From the NCBI RefSeq assembly GCF_009823805.1, contig NZ_WUEK01000004.1, positions 62,001 through 126,000 on the forward strand: DNA of 64,000 bases, written 5' to 3'. The stretch comes from Nocardioides flavescens. Lineage in GTDB: Bacteria > Actinomycetota > Actinomycetes > Propionibacteriales > Nocardioidaceae. Both the position numbers and the translations under genes were made by a program. This document shows positions 20,074 through 29,140 of the stretch, piece after piece. Each line of letters opens with the position of its first letter. Position 1 is the first letter of the stretch. The notes below the pieces were generated by a model. That model worked only from the letters and a program-made list of their open reading frames with translations, was not told the DNA's origin and ran no database searches.

Positions 20074-21708
20074 ATGAGCGACCGGAACAGTGACCGGAAC
20101 CCGACCTCTGCCGGCGGTCCGCTCGTCGACGGTCCCCTCGACCCTGAGCACGACGTGGCCGCGTCGTACGCCCTCGAGCCGGAGCACGTCGCGAGCCTGA
20201 CGCGCCGCCTCGTGGCGACGACGGGTCGCACCGTCGAGGTGCGCACCCCGCTGACCGGCGCCCCGCTGGCCCACGTCCCGCAGTCGAGCGCCGAGGACGT
20301 CGAGCAGGCCTTCGCCCGCGCCCGACGCGCCCAGGAGGCCTGGGCCCGCACCAGCGTCGGCGAGCGGGCCGCCGCGCTGCTGCGCCTGCACGACCTGATC
20401 CTCGACCGGCAGGACGAGATCATCGACCTGATCGTCTGGGAGTCCGGCAAGGCCCGCAAGCACGCCTTCGACGAGCCCCTGCACGTGGCGCTCACCGCGC
20501 GCTACTACGCCCGCACGGCCCACCAGCACCTCGACACCCGCCGCGGCCAGGGCGTCGTCCCCGGGCTGACGCGCATCGACGTCAACCGCGTGCCCAAGGG
20601 AGTCGTCGGCGTCATCTCGCCGTGGAACTACCCCTTCACGATGGCCCTGTGCGACGGCCTCCCCGCCCTGCTCGCCGGCAACGCGGTCGTCGCCAAGCCC
20701 GACGCCCAAACCATGCTCTCGGCGCTGTACGCCGCGCAGCTGCTCGAGGAGGCCGGCTTCCCGGCCGACCTGTGGAGCGTCGTCGCCGGCCCCGGCTCCG
20801 AGATCGGTCCCGAGCTGGTCGCGCGCGCCGACTACGTCTGCTTCACCGGCTCGACCGCGACCGGTCGCCGAGTCGCCCAGGGCTGCGCCGATCGGCTGAT
20901 CGGCTGCTCGCTCGAGCTCGGCGGCAAGAACCCCTTCCTCGTGCTGCGCGACGCCGACGTCGAGCGCGCCGCGGAGGGCGCCGTCCGTGCGGTGTTCTCC
21001 AACGCCGGCCAGCTGTGCGTCTCCTCGGAGCGGATGTTCGTGGCCGACCAGGTCTACGACCGGTTCGTCGAGCGGTTCGTCTCGCGCACCGAGTCGATGA
21101 CCCTCGGGGCCACGCTCGACTGGGGCAACGACATGGGCTCGCTGATCTCCCAGCAGCAGCTCGACACCGTGACCGCCCACGTGGACGACGCGGTGGCCAA
21201 GGGCGCCCGGGTGCTCACCGGCGGGCGCGCCCGACCGGACCTCGGGCCGTTTTTCTACGAGCCGACGGTCCTCGAGGACGTCACGCCCGAGATGACCTGC
21301 TTCGGCGAGGAGACCTTCGGACCGGTCGTCAGCCTCTACCGCTTCCACGACGAGGCCGACGCGGTCGCCCGCGCCAACGCCGGCGACTACGGCCTCAACG
21401 CCTCGATCTACAGCCGCGACACCGCCCGCGCGCGCGACCTCGCCCGCCAGGTGAAGTGCGGCACCGTCAACGTCAACGAGGCCTTCGCCGCGACGTTCGC
21501 CTCCCTCGACGCCCCGATGGGCGGCATGCGGGCCTCCGGGCTCGGTCGCCGCCAGGGCGCCGAGGGCATCGCCCGCTTCACCGAGACCCAGTCGGTCGCG
21601 ACGCAGCGGCTGCTGCGGTTCGGGCCGGTGCTGGGGATGTCCGACGACACCTACGCCAAGGTCATGACCGCCAACCTGCGCCTGATGAAGAAGCTGGGGA
21701 GGGCCTGA
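20074..21708 (+). CDS. gabD2: Succinic semialdehyde dehydrogenase, NADP-type (GabD2-like)
   Basis: 544 residues, an aldehyde dehydrogenase of the mycobacterial GabD2 type. The general base Glu281 (LELGGKN) and the nucleophile Cys315 (GQLCVSSER) are in place; GVISPWNYPFTMA is the cofactor-site strand. It oxidises succinic semialdehyde to succinate, linking GABA or 4-hydroxybutyrate breakdown to the TCA cycle. A TTGACA hexamer at 19990-19995 may be part of its promoter, but no well-spaced -10 box is clear. The stop overlaps the GMC oxidase start (ATGA), a pairing repeated in actinobacteria. Confidence 0.88.
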   Translation: MSDRNSDRNPTSAGGPLVDGPLDPEHDVAASYALEPEHVASLTRRLVATTGRTVEVRTPLTGAPLAHVPQSSAEDVEQAFARARRAQEAWARTSVGERAAALLRLHDLILDRQDEIIDLIVWESGKARKHAFDEPLHVALTARYYARTAHQHLDTRRGQGVVPGLTRIDVNRVPKGVVGVISPWNYPFTMALCDGLPALLAGNAVVAKPDAQTMLSALYAAQLLEEAGFPADLWSVVAGPGSEIGPELVARADYVCFTGSTATGRRVAQGCADRLIGCSLELGGKNPFLVLRDADVERAAEGAVRAVFSNAGQLCVSSERMFVADQVYDRFVERFVSRTESMTLGATLDWGNDMGSLISQQQLDTVTAHVDDAVAKGARVLTGGRARPDLGPFFYEPTVLEDVTPEMTCFGEETFGPVVSLYRFHDEADAVARANAGDYGLNASIYSRDTARARDLARQVKCGTVNVNEAFAATFASLDAPMGGMRASGLGRRQGAEGIARFTETQSVATQRLLRFGPVLGMSDDTYAKVMTANLRLMKKLGRA

Positions 21709-23477
21709 TGCCCGGACGACACGCACGCACCGACACCCCTGCGGAGCAGGGCGAGGAGCGCCCGGAGTTCGACTTCGACGTGCTGGTGATCGGCTCCGGC
21801 TTCGGCGGCTCCGTCACTGCGCTCCGCCTGACCGAGAAGGGCTACCGCGTCGGCGTCATCGAGGCCGGCCCGCGCTTCGAGGACGACGACTTCGCCACCG
21901 GCACGTTCGACCTCAAGCGCTACCTGTGGGCGCCGGCGCTCGGCATGTACGGCATCCAGCGCATCGACGCCGTCCGCGACACGATGATCGTGGCGGGTGC
22001 GGGCGTCGGCGGCGGGTCGCTGGTCTACGCCAACACGCTCTACGAGCCGCTCTCGCCGTTCTTCAACGACCCGCAGTGGGCCCACATCACCGACTGGCGC
22101 AGCGAGCTCGCGCCGTTCTACGACCAGGCCAAGCGGATGCTGGGCGTCGTCGAGAACCCCGTCCGCACCCCCGCCGACGACGTCATGGAGAAGGTCGCGA
22201 CCGACATGGGCGTGGCCGAGACCTTCCACCCCACGCCGGTCGGCGTCTTCTTCGGCGGCCCGGACGCGCGGCCCGGCGAGCGGGTCGAGGACCCGTTCTT
22301 CGGCGGCGCCGGGCCGGCGCGCAACGCCTGCCTCAACTGCGGCGAGTGCATGAGCGGGTGCCGCCACAACGCCAAGAACACCCTGGTCAAGAACTACCTC
22401 TACCTCGCCGAGCAGAACGGCGCCGAGGTGCTCCCGCTGACCACGGTCACCCGCATCTCCCCGCGCCGCCGGGGCGGAGTGGAGCGCGGCTACGACGTGC
22501 GCGTGAAGTTCACCAAGGCCCGCACCCGGCGCCACGAGAAGGTGCTGACCGCCGAGCACGTCGTCATGGCGGCCGCGTCGCTCGGCACCCAGAAGCTGCT
22601 GCACCGGATGAAGGACGAGGGCTTCCTGCCGCGCCTGTCGAAGCGGCTCGGCTACCTCTCGCGCACCAACTCCGAGTCGATCCTGGGCGCGATCGCGCCC
22701 GCCGGTGACACGACCGACTACAGCTACGGCGTGGCCATCACCTCGTCGTTCCACCCCGACGACAACACCCACATCGAGCCCTGCCGCTACGGCAAGGGGT
22801 TCAACACGATGGCGATGCTCCAGACCGTGCTGACCGACGGCGACGGCGAGGAGCACCGGGTCAAGACCTGGGCCAAGGAGATGTGGAATCAGCGGCGCTC
22901 CATCCGCGAGCTCTACGACTTCCAGCACTGGTCGGAGCGCACGGTCATCGCGCTGGTGATGCAGAGCCTCGACAACTCGATCACGACCTACGGCACCAAG
23001 ACCCTCGGCGTGTGGCGGATGACCTCGCGCCAGGGCCACGGCGCCCCCAACCCGACCTGGATCCCGCTGGCCAACCAGGCCGTGCGCCGCATCGCCGAGC
23101 TGCTCGGCGGCATCGCCGGTGGCAACATCGGCGAGCCCTTCGGGATGCCGCTGACCGCCCACTTCATCGGCGGTTGCCCCATCGGCGACTCGGCGGAGAC
23201 CGGCGTCGTCGACCCCTACCAGCGCGTCTACGGCCACCCCGGTCTGCACGTGGCCGACGGCTCGGCGATCACCGCCAACCTCGGGGTCAACCCGTCGCTG
23301 ACGATCACCGCTCAGGCCGAGCGCGCCATGGCCTTCTGGCCCAACAAGGGCGAGGAGGACCCGCGCCCGCCCCTCGACGCGGCGTACGAGCGGATCGCGC
23401 CGGTCGAGCCGCAGCATCCGGTCGTGCCCGCGGGCGCCTACGGCGCCCTGCGGCTGCCCATCGTCGGGGTCTCCTGA
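21708..23477 (+). CDS. choD: GMC-family oxidoreductase (ChoD-like)
   Basis: 589 residues. An FAD-binding GSGFGGS motif at ~28-34 and IEAGP follow the usual GMC layout. Residues 208-218 carry a four-Cys cluster (CLNCGECMSGC) as in a 4Fe-4S or zinc site, typical of the ChoD branch. HFIGGCPIG and the C-terminal GLHVADGSAI-NPSLTI segment complete the fold. Mycobacterium tuberculosis ChoD sits next to guaB3 and guaB2, the same neighbourhood as here. A role as cholesterol oxidase is disputed, so the substrate should be taken as an unknown alcohol. Coupled to the dehydrogenase by a 4-base overlap. Confidence 0.82.
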   Translation: MPGRHARTDTPAEQGEERPEFDFDVLVIGSGFGGSVTALRLTEKGYRVGVIEAGPRFEDDDFATGTFDLKRYLWAPALGMYGIQRIDAVRDTMIVAGAGVGGGSLVYANTLYEPLSPFFNDPQWAHITDWRSELAPFYDQAKRMLGVVENPVRTPADDVMEKVATDMGVAETFHPTPVGVFFGGPDARPGERVEDPFFGGAGPARNACLNCGECMSGCRHNAKNTLVKNYLYLAEQNGAEVLPLTTVTRISPRRRGGVERGYDVRVKFTKARTRRHEKVLTAEHVVMAAASLGTQKLLHRMKDEGFLPRLSKRLGYLSRTNSESILGAIAPAGDTTDYSYGVAITSSFHPDDNTHIEPCRYGKGFNTMAMLQTVLTDGDGEEHRVKTWAKEMWNQRRSIRELYDFQHWSERTVIALVMQSLDNSITTYGTKTLGVWRMTSRQGHGAPNPTWIPLANQAVRRIAELLGGIAGGNIGEPFGMPLTAHFIGGCPIGDSAETGVVDPYQRVYGHPGLHVADGSAITANLGVNPSLTITAQAERAMAFWPNKGEEDPRPPLDAAYERIAPVEPQHPVVPAGAYGALRLPIVGVS

Positions 23478-23611
23478 AAACTTCTCCGACGGGTGCGTAA
23501 CCCCCTTCCGCAGCCGTCGTTGAAGGGTCGGACACCGGCCACCACGCTCCCTCCCTCCCGGCCGGCGCCCACCGTCCAATTGCTGGTCCAACAGGCGAGT
23601 GGACACACGAC

Positions 23612-23650
23612 GCAGAGCCCGGCCACCCTCCCTCCCCGGCCGGGCTCTGC
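23612..23650 (+). terminator. Intrinsic terminator after GMC oxidase
   Basis: GCAGAGCCCGGCC (23612-23624) and GGCCGGGCTCTGC (23638-23650) pair perfectly over 13 bp with a 13-base loop. A short TTTTT run follows at 23663-23667. It closes the dehydrogenase-oxidase operon. Confidence 0.85.
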
Positions 23651-23669
23651 TGTGTGTCGAGGTTTTTCT

Positions 23670-23708
23670 CGGTGGTTGAGGAAGGACGAAGTCCTGTCTC
23701 GAAACCAC
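23670..23708 (+). repeat. Half cloverleaf repeat (3' half only)
   Basis: CGGTGGTTGAGG, the AGGAC-GAA-GTCCT hairpin and the outer arm GTCTCGAAACCAC are present. The matching 5' half is missing. It lies 12 bases before the full copy D, so this spot held or received two copies and one was truncated. Confidence 0.8.
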
Positions 23709-23720
23709 GTCTCGCGGTGA

Positions 23721-23801
23721 GTGGTTTCGAGACGGCCGTAGCCGGCTTCATCAACCACCGGGTCGGTGGTTGAGGAAGGACGAAGTCCTGTCTGGAACCA
23801 C
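23721..23801 (+). repeat. Cloverleaf repeat, copy D
   Basis: 81 bp. Outer arm GTGGTTTCGAGAC at 23721-23733; the closing arm GTCTGGAACCAC has lost one base. The GGCCG-TAGC-CGGC hairpin has one damaged pair (CTTCATCAACCACCG instead of CCTCCTCAACCACCG), and the AGGAC-GAA-GTCCT hairpin is intact. Confidence 0.82.
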
Positions 23802-23890
23802 GTGAGCCTGCGGGCAATGGCCCGTCCGGGCCATTCCGGCGTTCGCCGTCCCGGGGTTCAGTGAGAGCCCAACCCTCGGGAGGACGAGTC

Positions 23891-25027
23891 GTGCGCAGAG
23901 TCGGGTCGGCCGCGGTCGCGGCCCTGGTGGTCGCGGGGACGGTGGGGCTGGCTCCCTCGGCGCCCGCCGCCCCGCCGCAGACGGTGAGCTTCGCCTTCAC
24001 CGGTGGTGAGCAGCAGTGGGTGGTGCCGGCTGGTGTCACCTCCGTGCAGATCGTGGCGAACGGTGCCCGCGGCGGCATCGGCCGCGCCCCCGGCGCCCGG
24101 GCCTCGGCGACCGTTCCGGTCACGCCGGGTGCGGTGCTCTACGTCGAGGTGGGCGGCGACGGGTTGAACGGGAAGTTCAGCAACACCGAGACGCTCCCGG
24201 GCGGGTTCAACGGCGGCGGCTCGGTGCCGCCGGCCTACGGCCAGGGCGGCTCCGGCGGCGGGGCCAGCGACGTCCGCACCGTCCCCCGGCTGCAGGGCGG
24301 GGCCTCGCTCCCGTCGCGTCTGGTGGTGGCGGGAGGCGGTGGCGGCACCGGCCAGAGCGTCGCCCAGGGCAGTCCCGGCGGCGGTGGGTCCGGCAACCTC
24401 GACGGCACCGGACCCGGGGCGGCCGGCGGAGCGGGTCCCTACGGAGCCGGTGGTGCCGGTGCCACTCAGACCGCACCGGGAGCGGGAGGCACGGCGTCGA
24501 GTCCCGGGCGGGCCGGCCAGCTCGGGCTCGGTGGATCCGGCGGCGGAGCGCCTCGCGGTGACAGCGGCGGTGGAGGCGGCGGCGGACTCTACGGCGGCGG
24601 AGGCGGCGGCTCGACCGCCGGCGGCGGTGGCGGATCGAGCGGCTTCGCGGTCGGTGCGACGAACCTGTCCATCGCCACGGCGACCGGACCCGCCTCGGTG
24701 ACGATCACCTGGACCCCCGCGGACCCGGCGACGGCCCCGGCAGCCCCGGCGACCGCGCCCGAGACCGTGATCGGCAAGGCGCCCGCCGCCAAGGTCCGGG
24801 CCGCGCGCAAGAAGACGAAGGTCAAGGTCACGTTCTCCTCGCCGAGCCCCGGCGCGACGTACGAGTGCAGCCTGGACGCGAAGGCGTTCGCACCGTGCAC
24901 GTCGCCGGCGAAGCTGAAGGTGGGCAGGGGCCGGCACACCTTCGCGGTGCGAGCGGGGCTCGCCGGCGTCGTCGACCCGACGCCCGCGGCGGTGCGGTTC
25001 GAGGTGAAGCGGAAGAAGCGTCGATGA
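23891..25027 (+). CDS. Secreted glycine-rich protein, paralogue 1
   Basis: 378 residues. A signal peptide ends near the APAA of the N-terminus. Then TVSFAFTGGEQQWVVPAGV opens a domain of the Gly-rich surface type, with long GGGG runs up to about residue 270. The C-terminal part (VTFSSPSPGATYECSLD; GRHTFAVRA) is an Ig-like module with two Cys, and the tail is basic (KRKKRR). It is likely an extracellular or wall-associated structural or adhesive protein. GTG at 23891 follows GGGAGGA. It overlaps its paralogue by 4 bases. It lacks the PE domain of mycobacterial PE_PGRS proteins. Confidence 0.75.
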   Translation: MRRVGSAAVAALVVAGTVGLAPSAPAAPPQTVSFAFTGGEQQWVVPAGVTSVQIVANGARGGIGRAPGARASATVPVTPGAVLYVEVGGDGLNGKFSNTETLPGGFNGGGSVPPAYGQGGSGGGASDVRTVPRLQGGASLPSRLVVAGGGGGTGQSVAQGSPGGGGSGNLDGTGPGAAGGAGPYGAGGAGATQTAPGAGGTASSPGRAGQLGLGGSGGGAPRGDSGGGGGGGLYGGGGGGSTAGGGGGSSGFAVGATNLSIATATGPASVTITWTPADPATAPAAPATAPETVIGKAPAAKVRAARKKTKVKVTFSSPSPGATYECSLDAKAFAPCTSPAKLKVGRGRHTFAVRAGLAGVVDPTPAAVRFEVKRKKRR

Positions 25028-26190
25028 GGGCGGGAGTGCTGGGGGCCGTCGGGGCGGGGGCGCTGGTCGTCGCAGGCGTCGTCGCACTGCCCTCCCAGAC
25101 CGTGGCCGCGACCCCGCAGACGGTGAGCTTCGCCTACACCGGCGCGGAGCAGCAGTGGGTGGTGCCCGCCGGCGTCACCTCGATCCGGATCACCGCGACC
25201 GGGGCCAGCGGGGGAGGGGGCAACGGCGGCGCTTACGGCGGCGCCGGGGCTATAGCGACGGGGACCGTGCCGGTGACCCCCGGTCAGGTCCTCTACGTCG
25301 AGGTGGGGGGTCGCGGGGCGGACGGCACCCGGCCGGGCCCGTCGCCCGCGGCCGGGGGCTTCAACGGCGGCGGCCGGGCGCTGTTCACCAACTATGCGCA
25401 GGGCGGTGGCGGAGGTGGCGCCTCCGACGTCCGGACCGTACCGCGGCTGCAAGGTGGGGCCTCGTTGCCCTCGCGCCTGGTGACCGCTGGTGGCGGTGGC
25501 GGTGCCGGTGGCAACAGTGAAGGTGCGGCCGGGGGTGCAGGAGGTAGCGGCAACCGGAACGGCGACGGCGCGGGAGCCGACGGCTCCACCGTCCGCGCGG
25601 GCGTCGGCGCCGGCGGGGGTGCGAGTCAGACCGCGGGCGGCACGGGTGGCGCGAGTATCAACAACGGTGTGCCCGGGACGGCCGGTCAGCTGGGTCTGGG
25701 CGGCGACGGCTCGGGCACGGCCGGAGCGGCCGACACCGGCGGTGGAGGCGGCGGCGGTCTGTTCGGCGGCGGTGGCGGGGGCGGTGGCGGCCTCGCGGCT
25801 GCCGGCGGCGGCGGTGGCTCGAGCGGGTTCGCCGTCGGCGCCACCGGTCTCTCGATCGGGACGGCCGTCGGACCAGCCTCGGTGACCATCACCTGGACCC
25901 CGCCGGACGCTCCCGCCCCACCTGAGACGACCATCGGCAAGGCACCGGGCGCCAAGGTCCGGACGGTGCGGAAGAAGACCAAGGTCAAGGTCACCTTCTC
26001 CTCGCCGAGCCCCGGCGCGACGTACGAGTGCAGCCTCGATGCGAAGGCGTTCGCCTCCTGCACCTCGCCGACGAAGCTGAAGGTCGGCAAGGGGCGACAC
26101 ACCTTCGCGGTGCGAGCGGTCCTCGCCGGCGTCGCCGACCCCACGCCCGCGACGGTGAGGTTCGAGGTGAAGCGGAAGAAGCGACGGTGA
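25024..26190 (+). CDS. Secreted glycine-rich protein, paralogue 2
   Basis: 388 residues, the same architecture as the gene before it: signal peptide, PQTVSFAYTGAEQQWVVPAG opening, glycine-rich centre with runs of eight or nine Gly, ASDVRTVPRLQGGASLPSRL shared almost exactly, Ig-like two-Cys module and KRKKRR tail. The ATG overlaps the stop of paralogue 1 (ATGA), so this is a local tandem duplication kept in a single operon. Its stop overlaps the DinB-like gene in the same way. Function is inferred only as surface or matrix protein. Confidence 0.75.
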   Translation: MRAGVLGAVGAGALVVAGVVALPSQTVAATPQTVSFAYTGAEQQWVVPAGVTSIRITATGASGGGGNGGAYGGAGAIATGTVPVTPGQVLYVEVGGRGADGTRPGPSPAAGGFNGGGRALFTNYAQGGGGGGASDVRTVPRLQGGASLPSRLVTAGGGGGAGGNSEGAAGGAGGSGNRNGDGAGADGSTVRAGVGAGGGASQTAGGTGGASINNGVPGTAGQLGLGGDGSGTAGAADTGGGGGGGLFGGGGGGGGGLAAAGGGGGSSGFAVGATGLSIGTAVGPASVTITWTPPDAPAPPETTIGKAPGAKVRTVRKKTKVKVTFSSPSPGATYECSLDAKAFASCTSPTKLKVGKGRHTFAVRAVLAGVADPTPATVRFEVKRKKRR

Positions 26191-26900
26191 GCGGACGACG
26201 GTTCGTCGACGAGGACCTGCGTGGCGCGCGGTTCGACCGTTGCCTGCTCTCCGGGGCGGTGCTGCGCGGGGTCGACGTCGGCGGGATGGAGATCGACTCC
26301 CCGTGGCTCACCGAGCCCGGCGGCACCCTGGTCGTCAACGGCGTCGACGTCGTGGCCTACGTCGACGCCGAGCTCGACCGGCGCTTCCCCGGCCGAGCGC
26401 TGCGCCGGGCCGCCGATCCGGATGCGTTGCGCGAGGCGTGGACGGCCGTGGAGCGCGCCTGGCGGGCGACGTGCGAGCGGGCGGCGGCGCTCCCGCCCGG
26501 CGCGGTGGACGAGTCGGTCGCGGGGGAGTGGTCGTTCAGCCAGACGCTGCGCCACCTGGTCATGGCCACCGACGTCTGGCTCCGCCGGGCCGTGCTGGGC
26601 GTCGAGGAGCCGTTCCACCCGCTCGGGCAGCCGCACGCGGAGTACGTCACCGACGGCTTCGACGTCTCGGTCTTCGCGCCCGGCGTGCCGGCGTACGCCG
26701 ACGTGCTGGCGGCGCGCGCCGACCGGATGTCGATCGTGCGGGGGTTCATCGGGACGGTCACCCCGGAGCTCCTCGCCGAGACCAGGGAGAACCCGTGGGC
26801 GCCCGGCCACGCCGAGACCGTGCTGTCGTGCCTGCAGACGATCCTCGAGGAGGAGTGGGAGCACCACCGCTACGCGGTGCGGGACCTGGGGAGGCGTTGA
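26187..26900 (+). CDS. Pentapeptide-repeat plus DinB-like protein
   Basis: 237 residues. The first ~35 (DLRGARFDRCLLSGAVLRGV) follow the A(D/N)LXX pattern of pentapeptide repeats. From about 75 a DinB/YfiT four-helix bundle is visible (AWTAVERAWRATCERAA; WSFSQTLRHLVMATDVWLRR; EEEWEHHRYAVRDL), with His residues spaced as in the metal-binding family related to mycothiol-dependent enzymes. The GTG start overlaps the glycine-rich paralogue 2. The stop codon lies inside the left arm of the inverted-repeat element that follows. A thiol-transferase-like role is a family-level inference. Confidence 0.75.
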   Translation: MSGRRFVDEDLRGARFDRCLLSGAVLRGVDVGGMEIDSPWLTEPGGTLVVNGVDVVAYVDAELDRRFPGRALRRAADPDALREAWTAVERAWRATCERAAALPPGAVDESVAGEWSFSQTLRHLVMATDVWLRRAVLGVEEPFHPLGQPHAEYVTDGFDVSVFAPGVPAYADVLAARADRMSIVRGFIGTVTPELLAETRENPWAPGHAETVLSCLQTILEEEWEHHRYAVRDLGRR

Positions 26901-27050
26901 TCAATGGCAAGGGCGGCGTCAGCCCCGCCCCAGCACGCACCCGAGCGGCTTCTCCTCGGTCGCCGTGCCTCCGGCACGGCTCCCTCGTCGGCACCACTCG
27001 TGCACGCACCGGGACGACGCCGACATCCACCCCCATTGATCAACACCTCC
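26890..27050. repeat. 161-bp structured element with 18-bp terminal inverted repeats
   Basis: The arms at 26890-26907 and 27033-27050 are complementary at 17 of 18 positions and contain TTGATCAATGG / CCATTGATCAA. The interior holds further hairpins: GCCGTGCC (26962-26969) with GGCACGGC (26973-26980), CCGAG with CTCGG (26941-26959), GGGCGG with CCGCCC, and GTCGGC with GCCGAC. It lies between the DinB-like gene, whose stop it includes, and guaA. It could be a MITE, a structured RNA or a terminator complex. No protein is supported. Confidence 0.65.
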
Positions 27051-27095
27051 CTCGCAGTTCTGGAGACCTGAGCGACACGCTCTAGGCTCGGCCCC

Positions 27096-28676
27096 ATGAC
27101 GGCTGCCGGTCCGCACTCCGACCACGACCTGGTCCTCGTCGTCGACTTCGGCGCGCAGTACGCGCAGCTGATCGCTCGACGCGTCCGCGAGGCGCGGGTC
27201 TACTCCGAGATCGTCCCGCACACGATGCCGGTCGCCGAGATGCTCGCCCGCGAGCCCAAGGCGATCATCCTGTCCGGCGGGCCGTCCTCGGTCTACGCCG
27301 ACGGTGCGCCCTCGATCGACCCGTCGCTGTTCACGCAGGGCACCGCGGTGTTCGGCATGTGCTACGGCTTCCAGCTGATGGCGCAGGGCCTCGGCGGCAC
27401 GGTCGCCCACACGGGCGCGCGAGAGTACGGCCGCACCCCGGTCGAGGTCTCCGAGCCCGGCACCCTGCTCGCCGACCTCCCGGCGCAGCACAACGTCTGG
27501 ATGTCGCACGGCGACTCCGTCTCGCAGGCGCCGGACGGCTTCACGGTGCTGGCGTCGACCGCCACGACCCCGGTGGCGGCGTTCGAGGACGTCGACCGCG
27601 GGCTCGCCGGCGTGCAGTGGCACCCCGAGGTGCTGCACAGCGAGCACGGCCAGCAGGTGCTCGAGCACTTCCTCCACGACATCGCGGGCTGCCGCCAGAC
27701 CTGGACGATGCTCAACATCGTCGAGGAGCAGGTCGAGGCGATCCGCGAGCAGATCGGTGAGGGCCGCGCGATCTGCGCGCTGTCCGGCGGTGTGGACTCC
27801 GCCGTCGCCGCCGCGATCGTGCAGCGTGCGATCGGCGACCGGCTGACCTGCGTCTACGTCGACCACGGGATGATGCGCCTCGGCGAGACCGAGCAGGTGC
27901 GCTCCGACTTCGAGGCCGTCTTCGACACGCTCGACGTCGTCGACGCCGCCGATCAGTTCCTCGGTGCGCTGGAGGGGGTCGTCGACCCCGAGGAGAAGCG
28001 CAAGGTCATCGGCCGCGAGTTCATCCGCACCTTCGAGGCCGCCGAGGTGCGCGTCTTCGGCGACCTCGACTCGGGTGCTCAAGCCACGGCGTACCTCGTC
28101 CAGGGCACGCTCTACCCCGATGTCGTCGAGTCGGGCGGCGGCGCCGGCACCTCCAACATCAAGTCGCACCACAACGTCGGTGGCCTGCCCGACGACCTGG
28201 CCTTCGAGCTCGTCGAGCCCCTGCGCACGCTGTTCAAGGACGAGGTGCGCCTCGTCGGCGAGCAGCTCGGGCTGCCGAGCACGATGGTGTGGCGCCAGCC
28301 GTTTCCCGGGCCCGGGCTCGGCATCCGCATCATCGGCGAGGTCACCCGCGAGCGCCTCGACATCCTGCGCCAGGCCGATGCCATCGCCCGCGAGGAGCTC
28401 ACCCGCGCCGGTCTCGACCGCGACATCTGGCAGATGCCGGTGGTGCTGCTCGCCGACGTCCGCTCGGTCGGCGTGCAGGGCGACGGCCGCACCTACGGCC
28501 ACCCCGTCGTGATCCGCCCCGTCACCTCCGAGGACGCCATGACCGCCGACTGGGCGCGGCTGCCCTACGACGTGCTCGAGCGCATCTCGACCCGCATCAC
28601 CAACGAGGTCGCCGAGGTCAACCGGGTCACCCTCGACGTCACCAGCAAGCCGCCGGGCACCATCGAGTGGGAGTAG
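27096..28676 (+). CDS. guaA: GMP synthase (glutamine-hydrolysing)
   Basis: 526 residues, full length. The class I glutamine amidotransferase domain has [16 protein letters not shown], the nucleophile Cys89 (FGMCYGFQ) and the His-Glu pair QWHPEV. The ATP pyrophosphatase P-loop LSGGVDS lies near 228-234. The C-terminal dimerisation domain ends [11 protein letters not shown], as in all GuaA. It makes GMP from XMP with glutamine and ATP, completing the route begun by guaB. The ATG at 27096 follows the structured inverted-repeat element by 45 bases. Confidence 0.97.
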   Translation: MTAAGPHSDHDLVLVVDFGAQYAQLIARRVREARVYSEIVPHTMPVAEMLAREPKAIILSGGPSSVYADGAPSIDPSLFTQGTAVFGMCYGFQLMAQGLGGTVAHTGAREYGRTPVEVSEPGTLLADLPAQHNVWMSHGDSVSQAPDGFTVLASTATTPVAAFEDVDRGLAGVQWHPEVLHSEHGQQVLEHFLHDIAGCRQTWTMLNIVEEQVEAIREQIGEGRAICALSGGVDSAVAAAIVQRAIGDRLTCVYVDHGMMRLGETEQVRSDFEAVFDTLDVVDAADQFLGALEGVVDPEEKRKVIGREFIRTFEAAEVRVFGDLDSGAQATAYLVQGTLYPDVVESGGGAGTSNIKSHHNVGGLPDDLAFELVEPLRTLFKDEVRLVGEQLGLPSTMVWRQPFPGPGLGIRIIGEVTRERLDILRQADAIAREELTRAGLDRDIWQMPVVLLADVRSVGVQGDGRTYGHPVVIRPVTSEDAMTADWARLPYDVLERISTRITNEVAEVNRVTLDVTSKPPGTIEWE

Positions 28677-28703
28677 GCCGATCTCGGCGACGAGCGTCGC
28701 TTC

Positions 28704-29021
28704 TCAGTCGCCCGCCCACTTGACGATGCGCTTCTTGCCCTGGCTCGTCTTGAGGCAGGTGAACCCGTAGCTGAGGTCGGGGCCATCGGAATGGCAACGG
28801 AAGCCGCGAATGCGGTAGGTGCGGTTCTCGTCGTACTCGTCCAGGAACTCGTTGACGATCTTCTGAGCCTGCTTGCATGTCACGTTCTGGACACCGAGGT
28901 AGTCAGGCGTCCCGCTGCATCGAGTCACAGCCGCGTTGGCGGTGGACGGGACCAGGACGGGGACGGACAGTCCGACGGCTAGCAGGCAGGCTGCTGCCAG
29001 TGCGGAGCATGTGGGACGCAT
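28704..29021 (-). CDS. Small secreted protein with four cysteines
   Basis: 105 residues. A clear signal peptide ends in STANA before AVTRC. The mature part is ~77 residues with four Cys (TRCSG, VTCKQ, FRCHS, FTCLK), probably two disulfides, and a basic C-terminus (QGKKRIVKWAGD). Similar small exported proteins occur across Streptomyces and Nocardioides without known function. The ATG at 29021 follows GGAGG at normal distance; an upstream in-frame extension adds a polar stretch before the signal and was rejected. It converges on guaA with a 27-base gap. Confidence 0.8.
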   Translation of the reverse strand: MRPTCSALAAACLLAVGLSVPVLVPSTANAAVTRCSGTPDYLGVQNVTCKQAQKIVNEFLDEYDENRTYRIRGFRCHSDGPDLSYGFTCLKTSQGKKRIVKWAGD

Positions 29022-29140
29022 ACGAGACCTCCGTGGAGACGCCCTCGTGGGTCGAGGGTTGTCGACCATCCGACACCGGCCGAGGTCAAGGCGCCATGGT
29101 CACAACGGGCCACCGTCGGATCATCCGGTGCGTCCGCTCC

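Larger units (their letters stand above)
23478..23890. other. 413-base intergenic region with terminator and repeats
   Basis: Between the GMC oxidase and the first glycine-rich gene. It holds a 13-bp terminator (23612-23650), a half cloverleaf (23670-23708) and a full cloverleaf (23721-23801). The final ~90 bases, including GGGAGGA before the GTG at 23891, must contain the promoter of the glycine-rich pair. No coding sequence is supported. Confidence 0.7.

Noticed and set aside
23891..26190. Glycine-rich proteins as PE_PGRS family
   Set aside because: They have Sec signal peptides and an Ig-like C-terminus but no PE domain.
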